Source: Galbibacter mesophilus (GTDB taxonomy: Bacteria > Bacteroidota > Bacteroidia > Flavobacteriales > Flavobacteriaceae). From it: a DNA stretch of 64,000 nucleotides. The position numbers were made by a program, and so were the translations under genes. The notes below the pieces were generated by a model, which was not told the origin of the DNA, made no database searches, and was given only the letters and a program-made list of their open reading frames with translations. Numbering within the stretch: position 1 is the stretch's first letter; every line of letters starts with the position of its first letter. The DNA lies in the NCBI RefSeq assembly GCF_023721415.1, contig NZ_JAMQVC010000002.1, forward strand, positions 744,001 through 808,000, written 5' to 3'. Of the stretch, positions 37,593 to 47,214 are shown in pieces.

Positions 37593-37893
37593 AATAATCA
37601 GTTAAGCGGCAAATGTAAAAATATACTTGTTTACATTTGTCAATAGAGACAATTTACAAATGTAACGTCTTAATACAATGTTTCTAGTATAATCTTTTTA
37701 ATATTGTAAACAATTCACCCTTGTATAAATCATATTTACCAAAATTACGTTTTAAAATATTGTTTTCTAGTTGTTTAAATACCTTAATATGAAGTTTAAG
37801 TTTAATAAAAAATGCTATTTTACACTTGTATTTCGCTAATTCCGAAGTATTTTTTACATTTGTAACCTATTTACATTTTAAAACTAGTTTACA
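37593..37893. promoter_or_regulatory. Divergent regulatory region with repeated TTACATTTGT sites
   Basis: This 301-bp gap contains TTACATTTGT at 37631-37640, its exact inverse ACAAATGTAA at 37656-37665, a related CAAATGTAA at 37610-37618, and the palindrome TTACATTTGTAA at 37854-37865, 29 bp before the XRE gene start. TACATTTG inside each also matches the Bacteroidota -7 element, so some copies may simply be promoters. Palindromic spacing suggests operators for the adjacent regulator. Confidence 0.4.
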
Positions 37894-38322
37894 ATGGTAA
37901 ACAAAGAAGATTTTATAAAACGGCTTGAAAAAGTGATTGATTATTACGACTTATCAGCCTCTGCTTTTGCTGATAAAATTGGCGTGCAACGCTCCTCCAT
38001 TTCACATTTGTTATCTGGACGTAACAATCCGAGCTTGGATTTTGTCATGCGTATTCTTGAGAATTTCCCTGAAGTAGAACTCTATTGGCTCTTGAACGGA
38101 AAAGGAAATTTTCCCGAAACATCCACTTCCTCGAAACCACCAAAACTAGATGCTGACCTTTTTTCTTCTGAAGAAGTCACTCCTTCTACTTCAAAAGAGA
38201 TTGAGCCGTCAGAAGAAGTGAAAAATGAAACTACTACTGTACATGCAAAAAAAAGTGATATTGCCCGTATTGTGGTTTTTTATAAGAATGGTACCTTTGA
38301 AGAATATAAAAATTTACCTTAA
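37894..38322 (+). CDS. XRE-family HTH regulator
   Basis: A 142-residue protein. Residues about 5-65 are a Cro/CI-type helix-turn-helix: FIKRLEKVIDYYDLSASAFA, then IGVQRSSISHLLSGRNNPSL with the recognition helix. The rest (about 75-125) is a serine-, proline- and acid-rich linker, followed by a short conserved tail DIARIVVFYKNGTFEEYKN. Such proteins are frequent in Flavobacteriaceae; target genes are unknown. The next gene begins directly after its stop (TAA-ATG), so the pair is an operon. Confidence 0.88.
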   Translation: MVNKEDFIKRLEKVIDYYDLSASAFADKIGVQRSSISHLLSGRNNPSLDFVMRILENFPEVELYWLLNGKGNFPETSTSSKPPKLDADLFSSEEVTPSTSKEIEPSEEVKNETTTVHAKKSDIARIVVFYKNGTFEEYKNLP

Positions 38323-38706
38323 ATGAGAATTTGTTCAATTGCTTTACTGTTTTTACTTCTATTTACATCTTGTTACCAACGGGAACGAAATTGTACTGAT
38401 TTTAAGACAGGTGAATTTGAATTCTCGCATACAATTAACGGCGAAACCAAAACAAGTAGGTTTATAAGGAACGATTCTATTGAAATTGATTTTTATGAAA
38501 ATAGAATTGATACAAATTCAGTTCGCTGGATAAACGACTGTGAGTTTATTGTGAAAAAAATTAATCCTACCAACAGAAGTGAATCCCAAGCAATCCATAT
38601 GAAGATTCTCACTACTGAAAAAGACTCTTACCTATTTGAGTATTCTGTGGTTGGAGACCAAAAAAACAAACAGAAAGGAAAAGCGAGAAAAATAGGACCA
38701 TTGTAA
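38323..38706 (+). CDS. Small conserved lipoprotein
   Basis: A 127-residue lipoprotein: signal peptide with lipobox LFTSC (Cys17), then CYQRERNCTDFKTGEFEF. The mature part is a small beta-rich domain (RNDSIEIDFYENRIDTNSVR, WINDCEFIVKKINPTNRSE). I recall similar Flavobacteria proteins that databases label 'DNA topoisomerase IV', a name this short exported protein does not justify. The gene abuts the XRE regulator. Function unknown. Confidence 0.78.
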   Translation: MRICSIALLFLLLFTSCYQRERNCTDFKTGEFEFSHTINGETKTSRFIRNDSIEIDFYENRIDTNSVRWINDCEFIVKKINPTNRSESQAIHMKILTTEKDSYLFEYSVVGDQKNKQKGKARKIGPL

Positions 38707-38794
38707 GTCGTTTTCTGCTCATTTTTAGACAAATTTCACTTCTCTTTTAAATTAGATACATTGGCATTTATTATTTTTTAATAAATTGCTTGTT

Positions 38795-39235
38795 ATGATA
38801 ATTGATATAATTTCTGAAAACATTAAAGTCGCCGATTTTATTTTAAAACTTGGGTCGGCTACCGTTGCTGGGCTTTTAATCGGTCTGGAAAGGGAATACA
38901 AAGGAAAAAGTGCTGGTCTGAAAACTAATACACTTGTTTCTATAGGTGCCGCCGTTTTTGTGATAATTTCCATGCAGTACGAACATCAATTTGGTGTCGA
39001 TGCCACGCGTGTGCTCAGTCAAGTTGTGGTGGGAATCGGATTTTTAGGCGCGGGTGTAATCCTTCAGAAAGACAACAAAATCAAAGGATTAACCACCGCA
39101 GCAACTATTTGGTGTAGCGCAGCAGCAGGTTGTTTAGCTGCTACCGCGCTCTATGTAGAATTAGCTTTTTTAAGCACCCTTGTTGTGATTATTAATTTAC
39201 TTTTCGGTTATATCGATTCTAAAATTAATAAGTAG
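38795..39235 (+). CDS. MgtC/SapB-family membrane protein
   Basis: A 146-residue inner-membrane protein (ATG at 38795; the frame also opens at a TTG nine bases earlier). It has the MgtC N-terminal domain: KLGSATVAGLLIGLEREYKG with the family's G-x-E-R-E motif, SAGLKTNTLVSIGAA, and RVLSQVVVGIGFLGAGVIL, then a further pair of helices. No C-terminal ACT-like domain, so it is the short YhiD/SapB-like form. MgtC proteins affect magnesium homeostasis and virulence in other bacteria; role here unknown. Convergent with the Rieske-ThDP gene, 6 bp apart. Confidence 0.88.
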   Translation: MIIDIISENIKVADFILKLGSATVAGLLIGLEREYKGKSAGLKTNTLVSIGAAVFVIISMQYEHQFGVDATRVLSQVVVGIGFLGAGVILQKDNKIKGLTTAATIWCSAAAGCLAATALYVELAFLSTLVVIINLLFGYIDSKINK

Positions 39236-39241
39236 TTTTTT

Positions 39242-41191
39242 TTAAATTAAACTCACATCCGAACAAATTTCTAAAACTGCTGGTCCTTTTTGTTCAAAAA
39301 GTACTTTCATAGCTGCTGGTAATTCAGTACCACTTTTAATTTGTTTTCCCCAAGCCCCACAACTGATAGCAAATTCAGCAAAATTTGGATTTTTTAAGCT
39401 TGTTTTCCACACATCGAAATAACCAGCTCGCTGTTCTTTGGAAATTTTCCCGAGTTCGTTGTTGTTTATGATAATTAGTTTTACCGGCATTTTATATTTC
39501 ACCAAGGTGGTAATCTCTGCTAAATATTGACAAAGTCCGCCATCTCCGGCCACCGCTACAATTGGACGCTCTTCCCCAACAGCGGCAAATGCTCCCAGCG
39601 CTGCGGGTAATGCAAAACCAATGGAACCAAGATATCCAGACATTAAAAAGGATTGCTTTTTGGATTCGAAATACCTTCCAAAGGAATAAGCATTGTTGCC
39701 AACATCTACTGTCATTACTGCATTTTCGGGAGCTTGCTTGGATAATTCGGTAAATACAGCTACTGCGCTTACGCCATTTTCTTTTTCCTCGATAAGTCTT
39801 TTCTTTTTTTCATTTCGCCAGATTTCCCATCTTTCAGCAATCTCGTTGGTTCTATCTATTTTGTTTTTCAAACCTAAATTTTCTTTCAGCAACATGGCAA
39901 CCGTTACACTCATTTCTCCCCACACAGCCGCTTCCACTTCATGAAACTTGCTGAGAGCCAGCGGGTCAAAGTCAATTTGAATGCTTGGAATTTTAGGTGT
40001 GATGCCCGTGTGGTTTGAAAAAGAGGCGCCAATTACCAATAACAAATCGGATTCGTTCATAAAATAAGATGCGATGGGTGTGCCACTTCTACCCAAAACT
40101 CCGCAACCTAGCGAATGATAGTCAGAAATTAGTCCTTTTCCTTTAAAAGTAGTAAGCACCGGACAGTTTAGTTTTTCTGCCAAAGCAATTATTTCCTTCA
40201 TATGAAAACGGGCGCCATGGCCAACAATAATTGTAGGTCGCTCGGCTTTTTCAAGCAGCGAAATGGCTTTTTCAAAGCTTTCTTTGGGTGGTGCTATTTG
40301 TAAAGGTGTAATTCTATTATGCTGAGTTTGTGCTTCTGAACCTTCTTTTGCTTTTAAGGTTTGCACATCGTCTGGGAAAGTAAGGTGGGAAACTTCCCTT
40401 TTCAGTATTGCCTGCTTTACGGCGAGGGACATAAGTTCCGAATGTTTACTGTTGGAAAGTACCCGATGGTTAAATTCTGCTACGGAATGAAAAGCATCCA
40501 CTAAATCCAATTCTTGAAAATTTCCAGTTCCAACAACTTGCGTTGCAACTTGCCCGGTAAGCGCCAAAAGTGGAGCTCTATCAACCTTAGCGTCCCACAA
40601 ACCAGTAAACATATTGGTCGCACCAGGGCCAGCTATAGCAAAACATGCAGCTGGTTTGCCTGTAAGTTTTCCGTAAGCGGAGGCAGCGAAGGAAGCAGCA
40701 CCTTCGTGCCGGATTCCAAAAAACTTTAATTTGCCTTCCTCTTCTTTCCTGCGCATAGCATCGGCAAGCCCTAAATTTGAGTGACCAACCATACCAAATA
40801 CCCGATTCACCCCCCAATTTATCATGGTTTCCACCATTATATCGGTAATCGTAGTTTCATGCTCTGCTTCTTTTTCCACAGCTACGTAAACGCCATCTTC
40901 TCTTTCCTCTACTTCAAACGTATCTACACCATCATCAAAACCACCTGGGGAATTTCCAGTACATGGATGGTAATCCCAACCATGCCATGGACACCTTAGC
41001 CATCCTTTTTCTATGCTTCCTTCTCCCAACGGGCCGCCTTGATGCGGACATTTATTGTCTAAGGCACATATTTTATCTTCAAAATGGGTTAAGCATAGTG
41101 TTTTTTTTCCAGCAGTGACTGTAGTTACCCTTCCTTCCTGTAATTCTTCTCTGCTTGGTAAAACGCGATGCCATATTTTAGATGTAGACAT
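39242..41191 (-). CDS. Rieske [2Fe-2S] domain fused to a ThDP-dependent enzyme
   Basis: A 649-residue fusion. Residues about 7-108 are a Rieske ferredoxin domain with both cluster motifs: C48-P-H50 and C67-P-W-H70. From about 116 to the end it is a complete ThDP enzyme of the pyruvate oxidase/acetolactate synthase superfamily: MVETMINWGVNRVFGMVGHS, the PYR-domain catalytic Glu in GIRHEGAASFAAS, a central Rossmann-like domain (RPTIIVGHGARFHMKE), and the PP-domain motif AGDGGLCQY ... LIIINNNELG (GDG-x-NN). It probably performs 2-oxo-acid decarboxylation with electron transfer through the cluster, but substrate and partner are unknown. Monocistronic. Confidence 0.88.
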   Translation of the reverse strand: MSTSKIWHRVLPSREELQEGRVTTVTAGKKTLCLTHFEDKICALDNKCPHQGGPLGEGSIEKGWLRCPWHGWDYHPCTGNSPGGFDDGVDTFEVEEREDGVYVAVEKEAEHETTITDIMVETMINWGVNRVFGMVGHSNLGLADAMRRKEEEGKLKFFGIRHEGAASFAASAYGKLTGKPAACFAIAGPGATNMFTGLWDAKVDRAPLLALTGQVATQVVGTGNFQELDLVDAFHSVAEFNHRVLSNSKHSELMSLAVKQAILKREVSHLTFPDDVQTLKAKEGSEAQTQHNRITPLQIAPPKESFEKAISLLEKAERPTIIVGHGARFHMKEIIALAEKLNCPVLTTFKGKGLISDYHSLGCGVLGRSGTPIASYFMNESDLLLVIGASFSNHTGITPKIPSIQIDFDPLALSKFHEVEAAVWGEMSVTVAMLLKENLGLKNKIDRTNEIAERWEIWRNEKKKRLIEEKENGVSAVAVFTELSKQAPENAVMTVDVGNNAYSFGRYFESKKQSFLMSGYLGSIGFALPAALGAFAAVGEERPIVAVAGDGGLCQYLAEITTLVKYKMPVKLIIINNNELGKISKEQRAGYFDVWKTSLKNPNFAEFAISCGAWGKQIKSGTELPAAMKVLFEQKGPAVLEICSDVSLI

Positions 41192-41296
41192 ATTTATCCA
41201 ATTTAGGTTTAAATCGGAATAAATATAGAAAATAAATTATATTTGATTTGAAATAAACAAAAAAATAACGGTGATTGGTATCTATCCTCCTATGTT

Positions 41297-43906
41297 TTAA
41301 TCAAATAAGGTCGGGCCTTCGTCTTCTTTGGATTTACCTTTTTTATCAGCGCTCACATCTTCCTCATCGTTCACTTCGATGTCCTCAGGCTCTTGTTCTT
41401 CGGGCTCTTCAAAAGGCAAGGAATCCAATAAATTAATCTGGTTTACTTTATCTTTTGTAAGTTGATTACCAAGTGCACCTATACCTTTTATGGCAATAAA
41501 ATCTTCAATATCAATCTCTTGATTTGGTTTTCTATCTTTGCCGCGTTCTTTAGTAAACTCTAATTCCGCAACAGGACGCCAATCCGTGGAAACAATTTCC
41601 AGTCGGCTACCGGGAACCTCGGGAATGAAAGACTCCTCTTTTCCTTCATTCTCAATTAAGAATCTTTTTATGTAGTAAAGTTCTTTTTCTCCGTTATAAT
41701 AAATGGCGGAAATAGGCTTTTTAGGATTCCATTTTTCCAATACGATCATATTGCTTTCAAAATGCATTGTTAATTCTGGAACCGCTGTTTTTACAATACC
41801 ATCTTGAGTAATAATTAAGAGTCTGTCTTCCCCTTTAAACGCGCCAAGTAACTCTCCTCTACCATCTACATTTAGACGTTGTACAGTATCATCGAACCAA
41901 ATTTTTCTAGGTTTAAGCGTAGAAACACCTTTCTCCTTTAATTCAATTCGTTTGATGGCATATTTACTAACAATATTTCCTTTAGAAGCTCGTCCTTTGA
42001 TAAGAACATCAGCAAAATCCAAGTCCCATTTAAGCTTTTTGATACTTCCTACTTGTCGAAGGAAAATAGTAACAATTTCGGCTTCTCCGTTTGGATTGGC
42101 TGAAAAATAATGAACATAAGAACCCGCTTTTCCATTTGTAAGGTCATATTCCCTATCCCTTGTTATACTTGAAACAAAGAAGCGTTTTACATAAGATGCG
42201 CCGCCTTTGCCATCTTTGTAAATAAGGTTGTAAATGGTTCGCTTGTCTTTCTTCTTAAAAACAGCTACGTGAATAATATCTTTTCCTATAAATGTTTTTG
42301 CATCTACTTTAGTAACCATCATTTTACCTGTGGCAGTAAATACAATTATATCGTCAATATCGCTACAATCACAAACGTATTCATCTCTTTTTAAGGAAGT
42401 TCCAATAAAACCTTCCTTACGATTTACGTAGAGTTTGGTGTTTCTAATCACAACTTTGGATGCTTCAATATCATCGAAAATTCTAATTTCGGTTTTGCGC
42501 TCTCGTCCTTTTCCGTAGGTAGTTTTTAATTTCGTAAAATAATCAATCGCAAAATCCACCAAATGCTCCAGGTGATGTTTAACCTTTGCAATTTCATCTT
42601 CCAACGCATCAATTTTTTGTTGCGCTTTGTCGATATCAAATTTTGAAATCCGCTTTATCCGAATTTCCGTTAAACGAACTATATCTTCTTCAGTAATAGG
42701 TCTTTTTAAATGTTTGATATGCGGTTGTAACCCTTTATCAATAGCGCTTATAACGCCTTCCCAAGTTTCCTCTTCTTCAATATCGCGGTAAATTCTATTT
42801 TCAATAAAAATACGTTCCAAGGAAGCAAAATGCCATTGTTCCTCCAGTTCATGAAGTTGAATTTCAAGCTCTTGCTTTAATAAATCCACGGTGTTATCGG
42901 TAGACCTTCTAAGCATTTCGCTAACCCCAATAAATAGTGGTTTGTTATCTTCAATTACACATGCCAATGGCGAAATGGAAGTTTCGCAAGCTGTAAATGC
43001 ATACAGCGCATCAATAGTTTTATCTGGAGAAATTCCATTAGGCAGATGCACTAAAATCTCTACTTCTGCCGCGGTGTTATCTTCAATTTTTTTAACTTTT
43101 ATTTTCCCTTTATCATTCGCTTTTAGAATTGAATCTATCAAGCTCGAAGTATTAGTTCCGTAGGGAATTTCGTTGATTACCAACGTGTTCTTGTCGTATT
43201 GAGCAATTTTAGCACGAACACGAATACGGCCTCCGCGCAAACCATCGTTATAATTGGTCACATCCATAATCCCTGCGGTAGGAAAATCTGGATAAATGGT
43301 AAACTTTTTACCTTTTAAGTGCTTAATGGAAGCATCTATAAGCTCAATAAAGTTATGCGGAAGTATTTTGGTTGAAAGTCCAACAGCAATCCCTTCTGCC
43401 CCTTGCGCCAACAATAGCGGGAATTTAACAGGAAGATTTATCGGTTCCTTCTTTCTTCCATCGTAACTAAGTTGCCAATCGGTTATTTTAGGACTAAAAA
43501 CAACTTCGAGTCCGAACTTCGACAAACGGGCTTCAATGTAACGAGGAGCTGCAGCGCTATCTCCAGTTAATACGTTCCCCCAGTTTCCTTGGGTGTCGAT
43601 TAACAAATCTTTCTGCCCGATTTGCACCATGGCATCCCCTATGCTCGCATCCCCGTGTGGGTGATATTGCATGGTGTGCCCAACAATATTGGCCACTTTG
43701 TTGTACCTACCGTCATCCAATTCTTTCAAGGAATGCATAATCCTGCGCTGAACTGGTTTAAATCCATCTTCAATTGCGGGAACGGCACGTTCTAAAATTA
43801 CGTACGAAGCATAATCCAAAAACCAATCTTGGTACATTCCACCAACACGGGTAATGGTTTCCTGATTGTTATTTTCTTCTGAATTTATTTCTGAATTTTC
43901 TTCCAT
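41297..43906 (-). CDS. parC: DNA topoisomerase IV subunit A
   Basis: An 869-residue type IIA topoisomerase breakage-reunion subunit. The N-terminal part has YASYVILERAVPAIEDGFKP and VGHTMQYHPHGDASIGDAM, then the catalytic tyrosine in AAPRYIEARLSK. A coiled coil (about 380-470) and a beta-pinwheel-like C-terminal region follow; the last 45 residues are highly acidic (PEEQEPEDIEVNDEEDV), a tail common in this lineage. Together with parE upstream it decatenates replicated chromosomes. The gap between them is 42 bp. Confidence 0.92.
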   Translation of the reverse strand: MEENSEINSEENNNQETITRVGGMYQDWFLDYASYVILERAVPAIEDGFKPVQRRIMHSLKELDDGRYNKVANIVGHTMQYHPHGDASIGDAMVQIGQKDLLIDTQGNWGNVLTGDSAAAPRYIEARLSKFGLEVVFSPKITDWQLSYDGRKKEPINLPVKFPLLLAQGAEGIAVGLSTKILPHNFIELIDASIKHLKGKKFTIYPDFPTAGIMDVTNYNDGLRGGRIRVRAKIAQYDKNTLVINEIPYGTNTSSLIDSILKANDKGKIKVKKIEDNTAAEVEILVHLPNGISPDKTIDALYAFTACETSISPLACVIEDNKPLFIGVSEMLRRSTDNTVDLLKQELEIQLHELEEQWHFASLERIFIENRIYRDIEEEETWEGVISAIDKGLQPHIKHLKRPITEEDIVRLTEIRIKRISKFDIDKAQQKIDALEDEIAKVKHHLEHLVDFAIDYFTKLKTTYGKGRERKTEIRIFDDIEASKVVIRNTKLYVNRKEGFIGTSLKRDEYVCDCSDIDDIIVFTATGKMMVTKVDAKTFIGKDIIHVAVFKKKDKRTIYNLIYKDGKGGASYVKRFFVSSITRDREYDLTNGKAGSYVHYFSANPNGEAEIVTIFLRQVGSIKKLKWDLDFADVLIKGRASKGNIVSKYAIKRIELKEKGVSTLKPRKIWFDDTVQRLNVDGRGELLGAFKGEDRLLIITQDGIVKTAVPELTMHFESNMIVLEKWNPKKPISAIYYNGEKELYYIKRFLIENEGKEESFIPEVPGSRLEIVSTDWRPVAELEFTKERGKDRKPNQEIDIEDFIAIKGIGALGNQLTKDKVNQINLLDSLPFEEPEEQEPEDIEVNDEEDVSADKKGKSKEDEGPTLFD

Positions 43907-43948
43907 AAAAGAATTTAGTAGGTATTTTATTTATTTGATAGTTAATAT

Positions 43949-45802
43949 CTAATCTTCCACTACATCAAGTTCTACTCGAAGGTTATTGATGATGAATTTC
44001 TGGCGGTCGGGAGTATTTTTGCCCATGTAAAATTCCAATAGACTTTCTATCGACATGGCTTTATCCAACATCACAGGATCCAAACGGATATCATCACCAA
44101 TAAAATGCTGAAACTCATCAGGAGAAATTTCCCCGAGTCCTTTAAATCGTGTTATTTCTGGCTTACCACTTAACTTTTCAATTGCTTCTTTACGTTCATC
44201 TTCACTGTAGCAGTAAATGGTTTCTTTTTTATTCCGCACCCTAAACAAAGGGGTTTGCAGGATATAAAGGTGTCCTTCCTTAATAAGTTCAGGGAAAAAT
44301 TGAAGGAAAAAGGTTATTAACAATAGACGAATATGCATTCCATCCACATCGGCATCGGTAGCAATTACAATGTTGTTGTACCGAAGGTCTTCCATGGATT
44401 CTTCAATATTCAATGCCGCTTGTAGCAGATTGAATTCTTCATTTTCATATACAATTTTTTTGGACATTCCGTAGGTGTTCAACGGTTTTCCACGAAGACT
44501 GAAAACGGCCTGCGTATTCACGTCACGGGACTTTGTAATGGAACCCGATGCAGAATCTCCCTCAGTGATAAAAAGAGTAGTTTCCAGTGCTCTTTCGTTT
44601 TTGGTATCCCCCAAATGAACACGGCAATCACGTAATTTTTTATTGTGAAGACTTGCTTTTTTGGCTCGGTCTTTTGCTAATTTTCGTATCCCGGAAAGTT
44701 CTTTTCGTTCCCTTTCCGCCGCTAATATTTTACGCTGAAGTTTTTCAGCTACTTCTGCATTTTTATGAAGAAAGTTATCTAATTGCGTTCCGATGAAATC
44801 GTTTACGTACGTTCGCACCGTGGGTAAATCGCCGCCCATATCGGTAGAACCCAATTTTGTTTTGGTCTGACTCTCGAAAACCGGCTCCATTACTTTTATA
44901 GAAATAGCAGCAATAATTGATTTTCGAATATCGGAAGCATCGTAATTCTTTCCGTAGAAATCACGCACGGTTTTAACCACAGCTTCTCTGAATGCTGCTA
45001 AATGTGTTCCTCCTTGAGTTGTATTTTGTCCGTTTACGAAAGAATGATATTCTTCGCTATACTGAGTTTTGCTATGAGTAATGGCGACCTCGATATCATC
45101 CCCGCGTAGATGAATGATTGGGTACAGCATATCTTCCTTGCTGGTGGTATCTTCCAACAGGTCTTTTAGACCATTTTCAGAATAATACTTTTCCCCGTTA
45201 AAAACAATGGTAAGCCCCGGATTAAGGTACACATAATTCCGAACCATCTTTTCTATATATTCATTTCTGAATTTATAGTTCTTAAAAATGGTATCGTCCG
45301 GAATAAATGAAACTTTGGTCCCTCTACGCCTACTGGTTTCTTCCAGTTCTTCTTCGTTTACGAGGTTTCCCTGCTCAAACTCGGCGGCTTTAGATTTATT
45401 ATCCCTGTTCGATTCAACACGGAAATATGTCGACAATGCATTTACCGCTTTGGTACCAACACCATTTAAACCTACCGATTTTTTAAACGCTCGGGAATCG
45501 TATTTTCCACCGGTATTCATTTTAGAAACCACATCCACTACTTTTCCCAATGGAATCCCTCTACCGTAATCGCGAACAATTACTTTCGTGCCCTGTACTG
45601 AGATTTCGATGGTTTTTCCAGCGCCCATCACAAATTCATCAATACAGTTATCCAGTACTTCCTTTATTAAAATGTAAATACCGTCGTCTGCTGAAGAGCC
45701 ATCACCTAATTTACCAATGTACATTCCAGGACGCATACGAATATGCTCCTTCCAATCTAACGACCGTATATTATCTTCCGTATACTTAGTAGTTTCCGAC
45801 AT
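43949..45802 (-). CDS. parE: DNA topoisomerase IV subunit B
   Basis: A 617-residue GHKL-ATPase/TOPRIM subunit. It has [14 protein letters not shown], the Bergerat fold with DNCIDEF and [12 protein letters not shown], and [14 protein letters not shown] (ATP lid), then the TOPRIM motif [12 protein letters not shown] and [15 protein letters not shown] (D-x-D metal site), ending with the [12 protein letters not shown] region. It provides ATP-driven strand passage with ParC, which follows in the same operon. Gyrase B is longer, which together with the parE-parC order favours topo IV. Confidence 0.93.
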   Translation of the reverse strand: MSETTKYTEDNIRSLDWKEHIRMRPGMYIGKLGDGSSADDGIYILIKEVLDNCIDEFVMGAGKTIEISVQGTKVIVRDYGRGIPLGKVVDVVSKMNTGGKYDSRAFKKSVGLNGVGTKAVNALSTYFRVESNRDNKSKAAEFEQGNLVNEEELEETSRRRGTKVSFIPDDTIFKNYKFRNEYIEKMVRNYVYLNPGLTIVFNGEKYYSENGLKDLLEDTTSKEDMLYPIIHLRGDDIEVAITHSKTQYSEEYHSFVNGQNTTQGGTHLAAFREAVVKTVRDFYGKNYDASDIRKSIIAAISIKVMEPVFESQTKTKLGSTDMGGDLPTVRTYVNDFIGTQLDNFLHKNAEVAEKLQRKILAAERERKELSGIRKLAKDRAKKASLHNKKLRDCRVHLGDTKNERALETTLFITEGDSASGSITKSRDVNTQAVFSLRGKPLNTYGMSKKIVYENEEFNLLQAALNIEESMEDLRYNNIVIATDADVDGMHIRLLLITFFLQFFPELIKEGHLYILQTPLFRVRNKKETIYCYSEDERKEAIEKLSGKPEITRFKGLGEISPDEFQHFIGDDIRLDPVMLDKAMSIESLLEFYMGKNTPDRQKFIINNLRVELDVVED

Positions 45803-45901
45803 AAAATATTAGAGGTGGGTTTCGTTGCTAATATAATGTATAGCGGGATAAAATGAAACCCCGCATCAGTAAAGTAATTAACAAGCCCCAGCTGCAAATT
45901 G

Positions 45902-46813
45902 TTAAGAACCTGATTTTTTGTAAGTTGATTTATTGATGGATATCAGTATAATTCCAAAAATGACCAATAAAGTTCCCCCTAATTGTAAAAGTGTTAGTTT
46001 TTCATCTAAAAAGACAGACACCAGGGCAATCGTGGAAATAGGCCCCAATCCGCCTAAGATAGCAAAATTAGATGCTCCAATTTCCTTAATGCAATATGAA
46101 ACCAAATACGACGGGATTACTGTGGAAAGTACAGCCATGCCAAGCCCTAGCCAATAAACGTTTTGATGATAACCCAACAAAGGGGTTTTCTCAAATAGCA
46201 CATAATGAAGTACCACACTCGTGCAAGAAATAATCATGGCGTAAGATGTAAAACGCACTACCCCAAACTTTGGAATCAGCCAATCGCTTCCCGTTAAATA
46301 GGAAGCATAGGTTACTGCACTCATAAATATCAATCCGGCGCCAATTATAAATGATGTCCCTTCCAAAGCCATTTCATCATAAAAAGCAACTATTACGCCT
46401 AAATAGGTTAGCAATATGGCCAATAACTGCACTCGAGTAATGGGTCTTTTTAAAAAAATGCGGGAAAGCACAACCACTATGGTTGGATATATAAAAAGAA
46501 TGATTCGCTCAATGCTTGCTTTAATGTATTGAAGTCCTAAAAAATCAAAATAACTCGCCAAATAATAACCTATGAATCCAAAAAGTACCAACCAGAGAAA
46601 ATCTTTTCGCTCGGGCTTAACTCCTTTACTTTTGGTAAAAAAAAGTACTGTCAAATAAAATGGTAAGGCAAAAAGCATTCGAAACAGCAGCAAATTAACT
46701 GAGCTTACCTCGTACTGGTAAGCCATTTTTACCATAACTGCTTTTGCTGAAAATAGCACAACACCTAAAATCCCGACGATTATAACAATGGAAAGTTTTT
46801 TATTTTCTTTCAT
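45902..46813 (-). CDS. DMT-superfamily transporter (EamA)
   Basis: A 303-residue inner-membrane protein with ten hydrophobic segments in two EamA repeats. Typical patches: SSVNLLLFRMLFALPFYL at helix 2, YYLASYFDFLGLQYIKASIE, FLKRPITRVQLLAILLTYLG in repeat 1, and GASNFAILGGLGPISTIAL, FLDEKLTLLQLGGTLLVIFG in repeat 2. Drug/metabolite transporters of this type usually export amino acids or other metabolites; substrate unknown. Stands alone downstream of repeat family C. Confidence 0.9.
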   Translation of the reverse strand: MKENKKLSIVIIVGILGVVLFSAKAVMVKMAYQYEVSSVNLLLFRMLFALPFYLTVLFFTKSKGVKPERKDFLWLVLFGFIGYYLASYFDFLGLQYIKASIERIILFIYPTIVVVLSRIFLKRPITRVQLLAILLTYLGVIVAFYDEMALEGTSFIIGAGLIFMSAVTYASYLTGSDWLIPKFGVVRFTSYAMIISCTSVVLHYVLFEKTPLLGYHQNVYWLGLGMAVLSTVIPSYLVSYCIKEIGASNFAILGGLGPISTIALVSVFLDEKLTLLQLGGTLLVIFGIILISINKSTYKKSGS

Positions 46814-46873
46814 TAATGTTAGTTTGATTTCATACTCAAGAAATTGTATTTATTGATTCAAAGAGTATCCTTT

Positions 46874-47041
46874 CATTTCTTTTGCTCGCCCAAAAGAAAC
46901 GAAACAAAGAAAAAGGCGCCTTATCCAAGGAATTTTTTCGACCATGAAGTCGAAAAACCGAAATCAAAACTCCGCGTCGCTCCGTGCCTACGCTCCTGCT
47001 TTCGGAGCTTTTGATTACTATTCTAGGGATAAGGTTTTTTC
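46874..47041. repeat. Highly structured intergenic repeat, family C
   Basis: About 170 bp in the 401-bp gap 46814-47214, with nested inverted repeats: CCTTATCC (46919-46926) / GGATAAGG (47027-47034), TTTTTCGAC / GTCGAAAAA (about 46934-46957), and AATCAAAACTCCG / CGGAGCTTTTGATT with a one-base bulge (about 46961-47015). The left edge (CAAAAGAAACGAAACAAAG) resembles the CAAAAACGAAACAAA block of family A. Probably a REP-like element forming a cruciform or RNA hairpin. No ORF. Confidence 0.6.
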
Positions 47042-47156
47042 TATGCGATTTCAGTAAATTATCAATTTGGGTATTTTTTTATTAAAAGTAACATTACAAT
47101 TTTTGGAACAAACCGTGTTTCCTGATGGGAATACGATGTTCAATAAGATGAATGCA

Positions 47157-47195
47157 ACAAAAAAGCTGAACGCGATTTGCGTTCAGCTTTTTTGT
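47157..47195 (-). terminator. Intrinsic terminator of the ferredoxin gene
   Basis: A 17-bp perfect stem (ACAAAAAAGCTGAACGC / GCGTTCAGCTTTTTTGT) with a five-base loop, 19 bp past the ferredoxin stop. Confidence 0.88.
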
Positions 47196-47214
47196 AAGAA
47201 TATTTTATTAACCG

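Noticed and set aside
38323-38706. DNA topoisomerase IV fragment
   Set aside because: The 127-residue protein is a lipoprotein without any topoisomerase motif; the name appears to be a propagated mislabel.
41297-45802. DNA gyrase (gyrA/gyrB)
   Set aside because: The adjacent parE-parC order and the 617-residue B subunit without the longer gyrase B insertions favour topoisomerase IV. A full tree would settle it.
46874-47041. tRNA or other housekeeping RNA
   Set aside because: The hairpins do not make a cloverleaf, there is no T-loop or CCA, and the left edge matches a dispersed repeat instead.
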